Notes under the pieces: generated by a model
Told to the model about the DNA's origin: nothing
The model's database searches: none
What the model saw: only the letters and a program-made list of their open reading frames with translations
Position numbers and translations under genes: made by a program
In this document: positions 1 to 5,068 of the stretch, piece after piece
Layout: every line of letters starts with the position of its first letter
Numbering within the stretch: position 1 is the first letter of the stretch
Assembly: GCA_955652625.1 (NCBI GenBank)
Contig: CATPBM010000076.1
Location: 1-5,990, forward strand
Source of the DNA: an uncultured Steroidobacteraceae bacterium
GTDB taxonomy: Bacteria; Pseudomonadota; Gammaproteobacteria; Steroidobacterales; Steroidobacteraceae
Direction of reading: 5' to 3'
DNA length: 5,990 bases

Positions 1-760
1 CCAGGCGCTGGCGCAGCCGCGTCAGCGGTGTGCGCAGGTCGTGTGCGATGTCGTTGGAAACCTGGCGCACGCTGCGCATCAGGTCTTCAATGCGATCGAG
101 CATCGCGTTGACGCCGGTAGACAGCCGATCGATCTCGTCGTCGGTGCCGCGCAGCGGGACGCGGCGCGAAAGATCCCCGGCAACGATGGCCGCGGTCGTG
201 CGGCCGACCGCCTCGACCTGTCGCAGCGCACGATCGCTGATGATCATGCCGCCGACCAGCGCCAGCAGCAGCGTCACGGCGGCGTTGATACCGAAGGCGC
301 GCGCAATGAGACGTTTCATGTCGCGCAGCGAGCGCGGCTCCTCCGCGATGAGCACGTAGTCGCCGTTTGCCAGGTGATAACCGTGCGCGCGCACCTCGCG
401 CGTTTCCCCGTCCACCGACAGCTTGAGAGTCTGCGCACCGATGAGGGGCGGCCGCGGCGCGAGATTGCCCGCGAGTTTGCGCCCCTGCGAGTCCTCCAGC
501 AGATAGGCGGCGTGTTCGCCGCTGCGCTGGCGCAAATGGTCGGCGATGATTTGCGGCAGGTGCTCATCCCCGGCGAGATGCGCTTCGTCCTGGATGGCGG
601 TGAATTCCACCTCGATCTCGTTGGCCTCATCCTGAGCCGCGTAGTCAGCCGCGGTCCGATAGGTCAGCGTGAACAGCACCAGAATGGACGCGGTGAACAG
701 GCCGGCATACAGCAGCGTCAGCCGAAAGTTCGAGGTATGGAACGACCTAGCCCGGTTCAC
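1..760 (-). CDS. Sensor histidine kinase of a two-component system, partial (N-terminal 253 residues)
   Basis: This is an inner-membrane sensor kinase that would autophosphorylate on histidine and pass the phosphate to the response regulator encoded just upstream. Visible in order: a short cytoplasmic start with the FRLTLLY motif common in this kinase class, TM1 at about residues 14-35, a periplasmic region at about 36-155, TM2 at about 156-176, a HAMP linker at about 177-229 containing a VAGDLSRRVP-type segment, and the start of the dimerisation domain with the H-box HDLRTPLTRLR, His240 being the expected phospho-acceptor. The ATP-binding domain lies beyond the left edge. I chose the GTG at 758-760 because it keeps the short basic N-terminus before TM1 and overlaps the regulator stop by 14 bases, implying translational coupling. 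No strong ribosome binding site precedes it and no ATG is available nearby. The periplasmic part shows no motif I recognise, so the signal is unknown. Confidence 0.9.
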   Translation of the reverse strand, partial: MNRARSFHTSNFRLTLLYAGLFTASILVLFTLTYRTAADYAAQDEANEIEVEFTAIQDEAHLAGDEHLPQIIADHLRQRSGEHAAYLLEDSQGRKLAGNLAPRPPLIGAQTLKLSVDGETREVRAHGYHLANGDYVLIAEEPRSLRDMKRLIARAFGINAAVTLLLALVGGMIISDRALRQVEAVGRTTAAIVAGDLSRRVPLRGTDDEIDRLSTGVNAMLDRIEDLMRSVRQVSNDIAHDLRTPLTRLRQRL

Positions 761-1424
761 GCAGGCAGTATCCGGCACCGCGCACGGTATGGATCAACTC
801 GGGCGTAAAACCCTTCTCGACCTTGGTGCGCAGGCGGCTCAGGTGAGACTCGACGATATTGGTACGCGGATCGAAGTGGTAGTCCCACACGTTCTCGAGC
901 AGCATCGTGCGCGTCACCACCTGACCTGCGTGGCGCATCAGATATTCGAGCAGCCGAAATTCGCGCGGCTGCAGCGTGATCTGCTGACCCGCGCGCTGCA
1001 CCGTGCGCTTGATCAGGTCCACTTCCAGATCCGCGACCTTGAGCAGGGTCGCGACGGCAGTGGTGCGCGGCCGGCGCCCCAGCGCCTTAACGCGCGCAGC
1101 CAGCTCGCTGAAGGCGAAGGGCTTGACGAGATAGTCATCACCCCCGGCGTTGAGTCCACTCACCCGATCATCGATACCGGACATGGTGGTGAGGAACAGC
1201 ACCGGCGTCTGGATGCCGCTGGCACGCAGCGTACGCACGATCGCAAGCCCATCGAGCCCCGGCAGCATGCGATCAACGAGGAGCACGTCGAAGTCCTCCG
1301 TGGCTGCGAGCATCAGGCCGTTGCGACCCTCCAGGGCGCTAACCACGACATGTCCCTCCTCCTCCAGCCCGCGGACGAGATACGCCGCAGTCTCCATGTC
1401 ATCCTCGATGACCAAGATGCGCAA
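747..1424 (-). CDS. OmpR/PhoB-family response regulator (winged-helix DNA-binding)
   Basis: A 225-residue transcriptional regulator, the usual length for the family. The receiver domain (about 1-115) starts RILVIEDD, giving the acidic pocket Asp8/Asp9; Asp51 in LLVDRMLPGLDG is the phospho-acceptor, Thr79/Thr80 the switch position and Lys101 in YLVKPF the conserved lysine. The C-terminal winged-helix domain (about 127-222) has LQPREFRLLEYLMRHAG, then the recognition-helix region NIVESHLSRLRTK and the terminal hairpin TVRGAGYCLR. I chose the TTG start at 1422-1424 because GAGGAG lies 7 bases upstream and the receiver beta strand begins at once. An ATG 90 bases further upstream (1514) would add about 30 residues without family character and run the gene across the likely promoter. 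The partner kinase follows with a 14-base overlap. The two genes diverge from the efflux block, so it probably regulates both directions. The target is inferred from position only. Confidence 0.95.
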   Translation of the reverse strand: MRILVIEDDMETAAYLVRGLEEEGHVVVSALEGRNGLMLAATEDFDVLLVDRMLPGLDGLAIVRTLRASGIQTPVLFLTTMSGIDDRVSGLNAGGDDYLVKPFAFSELAARVKALGRRPRTTAVATLLKVADLEVDLIKRTVQRAGQQITLQPREFRLLEYLMRHAGQVVTRTMLLENVWDYHFDPRTNIVESHLSRLRTKVEKGFTPELIHTVRGAGYCLREPG

Positions 1425-1430
1425 GTCAGA

Positions 1431-1437
1431 TCTCCTC
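1431..1437 (-). promoter_or_regulatory. Ribosome binding site deciding the TTG start of the response regulator
   Basis: Read on the minus strand this is GAGGAGA, a strong Shine-Dalgarno match with about 6-7 bases to the TTG at 1424. It is the main reason for rejecting the longer ATG start at 1514. Confidence 0.8.
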
Positions 1438-1497
1438 GAACGTCGGCGCCAGCCGTGTTGGCCTGGCGGCTGCGACGCCACAGTCTCCGGTATGGCA

Positions 1498-1525
1498 ATA
1501 TTACGAATCCACAATCTTTCGACAA
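1498..1525 (-). promoter_or_regulatory. Candidate sigma-70-type promoter for the regulator-kinase operon
   Basis: On the minus strand, TTGTCG (1525-1520) is followed after 16 bases by TAATAT (1503-1498). Each hexamer matches the consensus at 4 of 6 positions. It sits in the most AT-rich patch of the intergenic region and would start transcription near 1491, leaving a leader of about 65 bases before the TTG start. The call rests on pattern alone. Confidence 0.45.
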
Positions 1526-1527
1526 TC
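1511..1527. promoter_or_regulatory. Candidate operator: ACAATC direct repeat with 11-base spacing
   Basis: ACAATC occurs at 1511-1516 and again at 1522-1527, start to start 11 bases, about one helical turn. A related AATC lies at 1506-1509. OmpR-family regulators typically bind such tandem half-sites on one face of the helix. The second copy overlaps the putative leftward -35 hexamer, which would suit autoregulation, and the pair lies about 60-80 bases upstream of the rightward gene start. I could not find a convincing rightward -35/-10 pair, which would fit an activator-dependent promoter. Binding is inference. Confidence 0.4.
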
Positions 1528-1575
1528 CGGCGGTAAGGACACGCGCGCCATGATTCAATGCTGGCTGTGACCGTT

Positions 1576-1582
1576 AGGGGGA
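1576..1582 (+). promoter_or_regulatory. Ribosome binding site of the beta-propeller gene
   Basis: AGGGGGA lies 6 bases before the ATG at 1589. It supports that start, which also begins a well-formed signal peptide. Confidence 0.75.
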
Positions 1583-1588
1583 TGACCC

Positions 1589-2620
1589 ATGCGCTATGTA
1601 TGTTTCACGCTCGCCGGGATCGCTGCTGCGGTGCTCATCAGCCCCGTCGCCGCGCCCGCCGACGCGGTCGCCTACAAGATTACCAAGAGCGTACCGCTCG
1701 GCGCGCCGGATGGTTGGGATTACCTCTTCTTCGAGCCGCAGTCGCACCGGGTATACGTTGCCCATTCCACGGAGATCACGGTTGTCGACGGGCGCAGCGG
1801 GGAGCTCGTGGGCCGCGTTAGCGGCATCGACAGGGTCAACGGCGTGACTGCCATTCCGTCGCTTCACAAAGGGTACACCGACAGCCGCGGCAAGAAGGCT
1901 GCAGTGGCGTTCAGTCTCCCGGCACTGAAAGTAACACGGGAGATTCCCGCCGACGTCGACACCGACGCGCTCATCTATGAACCCGTCACCCGGCGCGTCT
2001 TCGTCATGAACGGTGATGGCATGAATGCCACCGTCATCGACGCCACGAACGACAAACCGGTGGCCACCATCCCGTTACAGGGCAAGCCGGAGTTTGCCGT
2101 CGTGGACACGCGCGGGCATGTGTTCGTCAACATCGCCGACAAGCGCGAGATCGTGGACATCGATGCCCGCAAAGCCAGCATCCAGGCGCGCTTCCCCGTC
2201 CCATCGTGCGAGAGCCCGCATGGCCTGGCGATGGACCCCGACACGCGTCGGCTTTTCTCAAGTTGCGTAAACAGCCTCCTGGTAGTTGTCGATGCCGACG
2301 ACGGGCGCCTCATCGCCGGCCTGCCGATCGGCAAGGGGACCGATGCCGCGGCCTTCGACCCCAAGCGCAAGCTCGTATTCAGCGCCAATGCCGAAGGCAC
2401 GCTATCGGTCATCCGCCAACAGGGGCCGGACAAATACGACTCTCTGGGGGAGATTCCGACCCGGCCATTGGCGCGCACCATGGCGATCGATCCCGACACC
2501 GGCCGACTCTACCTCGTCACGGCCGACGTTGATGAGGTCAACCCCAGGCCGGCAAAGCTGCGTGAGCGCTATGCCATCAGGCCCGGCACCGTGCAGCTGC
2601 TGTTTGTTGATCCGTCCTGA
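1589..2620 (+). CDS. Secreted YncE/YVTN-type beta-propeller protein
   Basis: A 343-residue predicted periplasmic protein. Residues 1-26 look like a Sec signal peptide (hydrophobic core about 6-20, likely cleavage after the Ala-rich ADA near 26). The mature part is a series of strand-rich blades with repeated turns of the form D-P-x-T-x-R followed by a beta strand: EPQSHRVYVAH (49-59), EPVTRRVFVMN (131-141), DPDTRRLFSSC (217-226), DPKRKLVFSAN (258-267) and DPDTGRLYLVT (302-311). This is the pattern of YncE/YVTN seven-bladed propellers. Cys207 and Cys226 could form a disulfide in the periplasm. No catalytic motif is visible; family members are mostly ligand- or surface-binding proteins of unknown role. 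It opens the rightward block and its end overlaps the preferred start of the channel gene, so it is probably co-expressed with the pump. A substrate-binding or sensing role is inference. Confidence 0.88.
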   Translation: MRYVCFTLAGIAAAVLISPVAAPADAVAYKITKSVPLGAPDGWDYLFFEPQSHRVYVAHSTEITVVDGRSGELVGRVSGIDRVNGVTAIPSLHKGYTDSRGKKAAVAFSLPALKVTREIPADVDTDALIYEPVTRRVFVMNGDGMNATVIDATNDKPVATIPLQGKPEFAVVDTRGHVFVNIADKREIVDIDARKASIQARFPVPSCESPHGLAMDPDTRRLFSSCVNSLLVVVDADDGRLIAGLPIGKGTDAAAFDPKRKLVFSANAEGTLSVIRQQGPDKYDSLGEIPTRPLARTMAIDPDTGRLYLVTADVDEVNPRPAKLRERYAIRPGTVQLLFVDPS

Positions 2621-4034
2621 GCTGCGCCGCTTGCGTCTTACGGCCGCAACCCTGGTGGCGGGAACACTCGCGGGCTGCGTGAGCGCGCCGCCGGCGCCCA
2701 TCGATCCGGCGCACACGGCCGAGCGCCTCACGACGCGCTCGCTCGATGACCCGCGGATCGCGCGGGCCCTCACGAGCGCGGGATTGCCATCCCCGCAGGA
2801 GGCCGGCTGGAGTCTGGACTCGTTGACGGCCGCTGCGTGGACCTTGCGGCCGGAGGTTGCCGCGGCGGCGGCGGATGTGGCGGCTGCCAATGCCGCGCAG
2901 CGTGTGGCCGGCCAGTTGCCCAATCCGGTCCTGTCCCTGGGGCCGGCTTACCTGAGCCACAACGCCAACGCCAACGTGAGCCCGTGGGTGATGGCGGCAT
3001 CGCTGGGATTTACCATCGAGACCGGCGGCAAGCGCGCCATCCGCAAGGCGCAGGCGCGCGCCGCGCTGCAGGTGCTGCAGTGGCAGTCTGCTGAGACGCT
3101 CTGGCAGACGCGCCAGGACGTACGCAAGGCGTTGCTCGAGTGGCAGCTGGCCGGGCTCAGTCTGGCGCTCGCCGAGCAGGAGGCAGCGCTGCGCGCCGAC
3201 ATCAGCAACTGGGTGGATACCGAGATCCGTTTCGGGGCGGCGGCCCAACCGGAACGCCTGACCGCGCAAACCGGCCTCGCCCAGGCGCAGGCGCAACTGC
3301 GCACCGCACGCGGCGAGTTGGCCGCGGCGCAGGCCGCGCTGGCCGCCTCGCTCGGAGTGGTCACCGAGAATCTGCCCCTCGAGCGCGTGCAGCCCGTGGC
3401 CCTCGACAGCCTGCCGGACCCCGCAGCGACTCCGCGCGCGCGCTGGCGAGAGTGGAGCGTGCTCAATCGGCTGAGTATCAACCGTGCGCTGGCCGACTAT
3501 CAGGTCGCTGAGCAGGAGCTGCGCATGGCGGTGGCGAAGCAGTACCCGGATATCAGCTTCGGACCGGGATATACCTACGACAAGGGGGATAGCGTGATCA
3601 CGCTGGCGCTTGGCCTGACGCTGCCCGTACTGCACACCGAGCGGGCGCAGATCAATGCTGCGCTGGCGGCACGGCAAAAGGTGGCGACTCACTTTGAGGT
3701 CACCCAGGGGCAGGCGCTCGCGCAGGTCGACACCGCTCTCGCCCGCTACATCGCCGCCTATGCGTCGCTGGAGCAGACCCGCAAGGCGGAGGCGGCCGTC
3801 GCAACGGCGGTGTCGAGCGCGCAGCGGCGGCTGAACGAGGGCGCGGCCGACCGCGGCGAGCTGCTCAGCGCTCAACTGGCTTCGGTCACCGCGCGCCGTG
3901 CGACGCTGGACGCGGTGCGCAGCGCGACGAGTGCACTGGAGCTCCTGGAGGAAAGCGTGCAGCGCCCCGTATGGCCGCTCTCGAAACTCACGGTGCAAGA
4001 GCCACGCGTGGCTGGCGCGGAGGATCGCAAATGA
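2607..4034 (+). CDS. TolC-family outer-membrane efflux lipoprotein
   Basis: The outer-membrane channel of the tripartite pump, about 475 residues, the usual size. With a TTG start at 2607, an N-terminal signal ends in the lipobox LAGC with Cys24 as the lipid-bearing residue. Two outer-membrane efflux repeats follow. The first (about 70-250) has an Ala-rich helix, then NPVLSLGPAY (106-115) and the turn FTIETGGKR (135-143). The second (about 280-450) has YPDISFGPGYTYDKGD (313-328) and LGLTLPVLHTER (335-346), the same strand-turn layout repeated as expected for TolC. Long Ala/Gln/Arg-rich helices between them form the periplasmic tunnel. No ATG lies in frame near the signal; TTG codons at 2604, 2607 and 2631 are all possible and none has a good ribosome binding site, so expression may depend on coupling to the preceding gene (stop 2618-2620). 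The stop overlaps the adaptor ATG in an ATGA junction. The family is clear, the exact start is not. Confidence 0.92.
   Translation: MIRPELRRLRLTAATLVAGTLAGCVSAPPAPIDPAHTAERLTTRSLDDPRIARALTSAGLPSPQEAGWSLDSLTAAAWTLRPEVAAAAADVAAANAAQRVAGQLPNPVLSLGPAYLSHNANANVSPWVMAASLGFTIETGGKRAIRKAQARAALQVLQWQSAETLWQTRQDVRKALLEWQLAGLSLALAEQEAALRADISNWVDTEIRFGAAAQPERLTAQTGLAQAQAQLRTARGELAAAQAALAASLGVVTENLPLERVQPVALDSLPDPAATPRARWREWSVLNRLSINRALADYQVAEQELRMAVAKQYPDISFGPGYTYDKGDSVITLALGLTLPVLHTERAQINAALAARQKVATHFEVTQGQALAQVDTALARYIAAYASLEQTRKAEAAVATAVSSAQRRLNEGAADRGELLSAQLASVTARRATLDAVRSATSALELLEESVQRPVWPLSKLTVQEPRVAGAEDRK
4019..4023 (+). promoter_or_regulatory. Ribosome binding site of the adaptor gene
   Basis: GGAGG lies 7 bases before the ATG at 4031, inside the end of the channel gene. 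It fixes the adaptor start at the ATGA overlap rather than at an earlier in-frame ATG (3971). Confidence 0.8.
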
Positions 4035-5062
4035 AACTCACACACTCCGCACTCGGTGCCGTCGCGATCGCGATGGCGGTACTGGCGCTCGGCTGCAGTG
4101 GTGCGGCCGAGAAGACACAGCCGCAAGCCGCAGGGGCAGAAAAGAGCGCAGGCAAGGCGGCAGAAAAGGGTGCTGACAAGGGCGCGGAAAAGGGCGCAGG
4201 CAAGGACGCTGACAAGTTAACTCTCGATGAACCGACACAGGCGCGCATTGGCATCGCCACCATGGCCGCGAAGGCGGTGCAATACCGGGCCGAAGTCCAG
4301 GGGCTCGGACAGGTCATGGGCATCGATGCGCTCGCGCAGACAGACACCGAGCTGACAAGCGCTGAGGCCGCTGCACGCGCCAGTGAGGCCGCACGCGCGC
4401 GCGCGCGCGGATTGTTCGCTGCGGACACGTCGGTCTCGCGGCAGGTGTTGGAGACGGCTCAGCATCAGGCCACGACCGATGAGTCGCAGCTCATGTTGGC
4501 GCGGCGCAAGGCGATTGCCCTATGGGGGCACGATGCACCCTGGAGTGATCCGCGGCGGCGCGCGGGGCTGCTGGCGAAGATTTCCGCCGGCACGACCGCA
4601 ATTGTGCGCATCACTCTTCCCGGTGACTCGGGGGGCGATGTGGGCGGGGGTCCCATGCGGGTCGAGCGGCTCGATGGAGATCGGGACCAGAATCACCGCA
4701 GCTGGAACGCTGCGAGTACCTGGCAGGCGCCGACGGACCCCACCGTCCCGGGCCGCAGCTACTACCTGCTGGTCACGCCCTCCGAGGGCCTGAGCCCCGG
4801 GGAGCGGGTGCGCGTGTTCACGCCCGTGGGGCCGAGTAAGGCGGGCACCCTGGTCCCGGCCGCGGCGGTCGTGATCGCCGGCGGCAGCACCGGGGTGTAC
4901 ATCGAAGAAACGGGCGGCTCCTTTGTCCGGCGCGCAATCGCCCTCACGCAGCCTATCCAGGAGGGCTATGTCACCGCCGACGTGCGGCCGGGTGAGTTAG
5001 TCGTGGTGCAGGGCGCGGGACAGCTGCTGGCGCGCGAGACCGGGACCGCGGCCGGGGACTGA
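4031..5062 (+). CDS. RND efflux periplasmic adaptor lipoprotein, atypical (no evident lipoyl domain)
   Basis: A 343-residue adaptor that would link the RND permease to the outer-membrane channel. Residues 1-21 form a lipoprotein signal ending LALGC, with Cys22 modified. Residues 35-62 are a low-complexity Ala/Lys linker of seven tetrads. A barrel/membrane-proximal strand follows (about 70-97, RIGIATMAAKAVQYRAEVQG), then one Ala/Arg-rich helical stretch (about 106-165, with SRQVLETAQHQ) that looks like a shortened hairpin, then beta-barrel strands (TAIVRITLPGD about 189-199; SPGERVRVFTPV about 255-266) and a membrane-proximal domain (LVPAAAVVIAGGSTGVYIEE 274-293, then VRPGELVVVQGAGQLL 318-333). 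This C-terminal order is that of HlyD/AcrA-type adaptors. I cannot find the two lipoyl half-motifs that normally flank the hairpin. Position between channel and permease, with a 4-base overlap upstream and a 6-base gap downstream, supports the role. Cys+2 is Ser rather than Asp. Confidence 0.85.
   Translation: MKLTHSALGAVAIAMAVLALGCSGAAEKTQPQAAGAEKSAGKAAEKGADKGAEKGAGKDADKLTLDEPTQARIGIATMAAKAVQYRAEVQGLGQVMGIDALAQTDTELTSAEAAARASEAARARARGLFAADTSVSRQVLETAQHQATTDESQLMLARRKAIALWGHDAPWSDPRRRAGLLAKISAGTTAIVRITLPGDSGGDVGGGPMRVERLDGDRDQNHRSWNAASTWQAPTDPTVPGRSYYLLVTPSEGLSPGERVRVFTPVGPSKAGTLVPAAAVVIAGGSTGVYIEETGGSFVRRAIALTQPIQEGYVTADVRPGELVVVQGAGQLLARETGTAAGD
4133..4216 (+). repeat. In-gene 12-base tandem repeat encoding seven Ala/Lys tetrads
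   Basis: Seven consecutive codon quartets encode the pattern [GSAD]-A-[EGD]-K (adaptor residues 35-62). Units share a core of the type ggc-gcg-gaa-aag with third-position differences, so this looks like an old, drifted tandem duplication. Lysine at every fourth position gives a strongly basic, probably helical or extended tether directly after the lipid anchor. Confidence 0.85.
4394..4409 (+). repeat. Alternating CG dinucleotide tract, eight units
   Basis: Eight uninterrupted CG units lie inside the adaptor gene, in the helical stretch, and encode alternating Arg and Ala (about residues 122-126). Such tracts can slip in replication or adopt Z-DNA. A one-unit change would shift the frame and truncate the adaptor and possibly the downstream coupling. 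It may equally be plain GC-rich coding for an Arg/Ala helix. Confidence 0.7.
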
Positions 5063-5068
5063 GCGGCG

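Noticed and set aside
1425..1514. N-terminal extension of the response regulator to the ATG at 1514
   Set aside because: The extra 30 residues are Arg/Pro/Gln-rich and unlike any receiver domain. GAGGAG sits correctly before the TTG at 1424, and the extension would cover the likely promoter.
41..1553. Long plus-strand open frames antisense to the kinase and regulator (about 255 and 294 codons)
   Set aside because: The minus strand encodes unmistakable kinase and response-regulator motifs over the same bases. The plus frames lack family character and a ribosome binding site, and are explained by GC-rich codon bias.
2577..3998. A 473-codon minus-strand open frame antisense to the channel gene
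   Set aside because: It is very rich in Arg and Leu with no recognisable domain, and mirrors the codon structure of the clearly real TolC-family gene. I treat it as a shadow despite its length.
3971..4030. Earlier ATG at 3971 for the adaptor
   Set aside because: It would put 20 non-hydrophobic residues before a clean lipoprotein signal and overlap the channel gene by 64 bases. The ATG at 4031 has GGAGG at good spacing.
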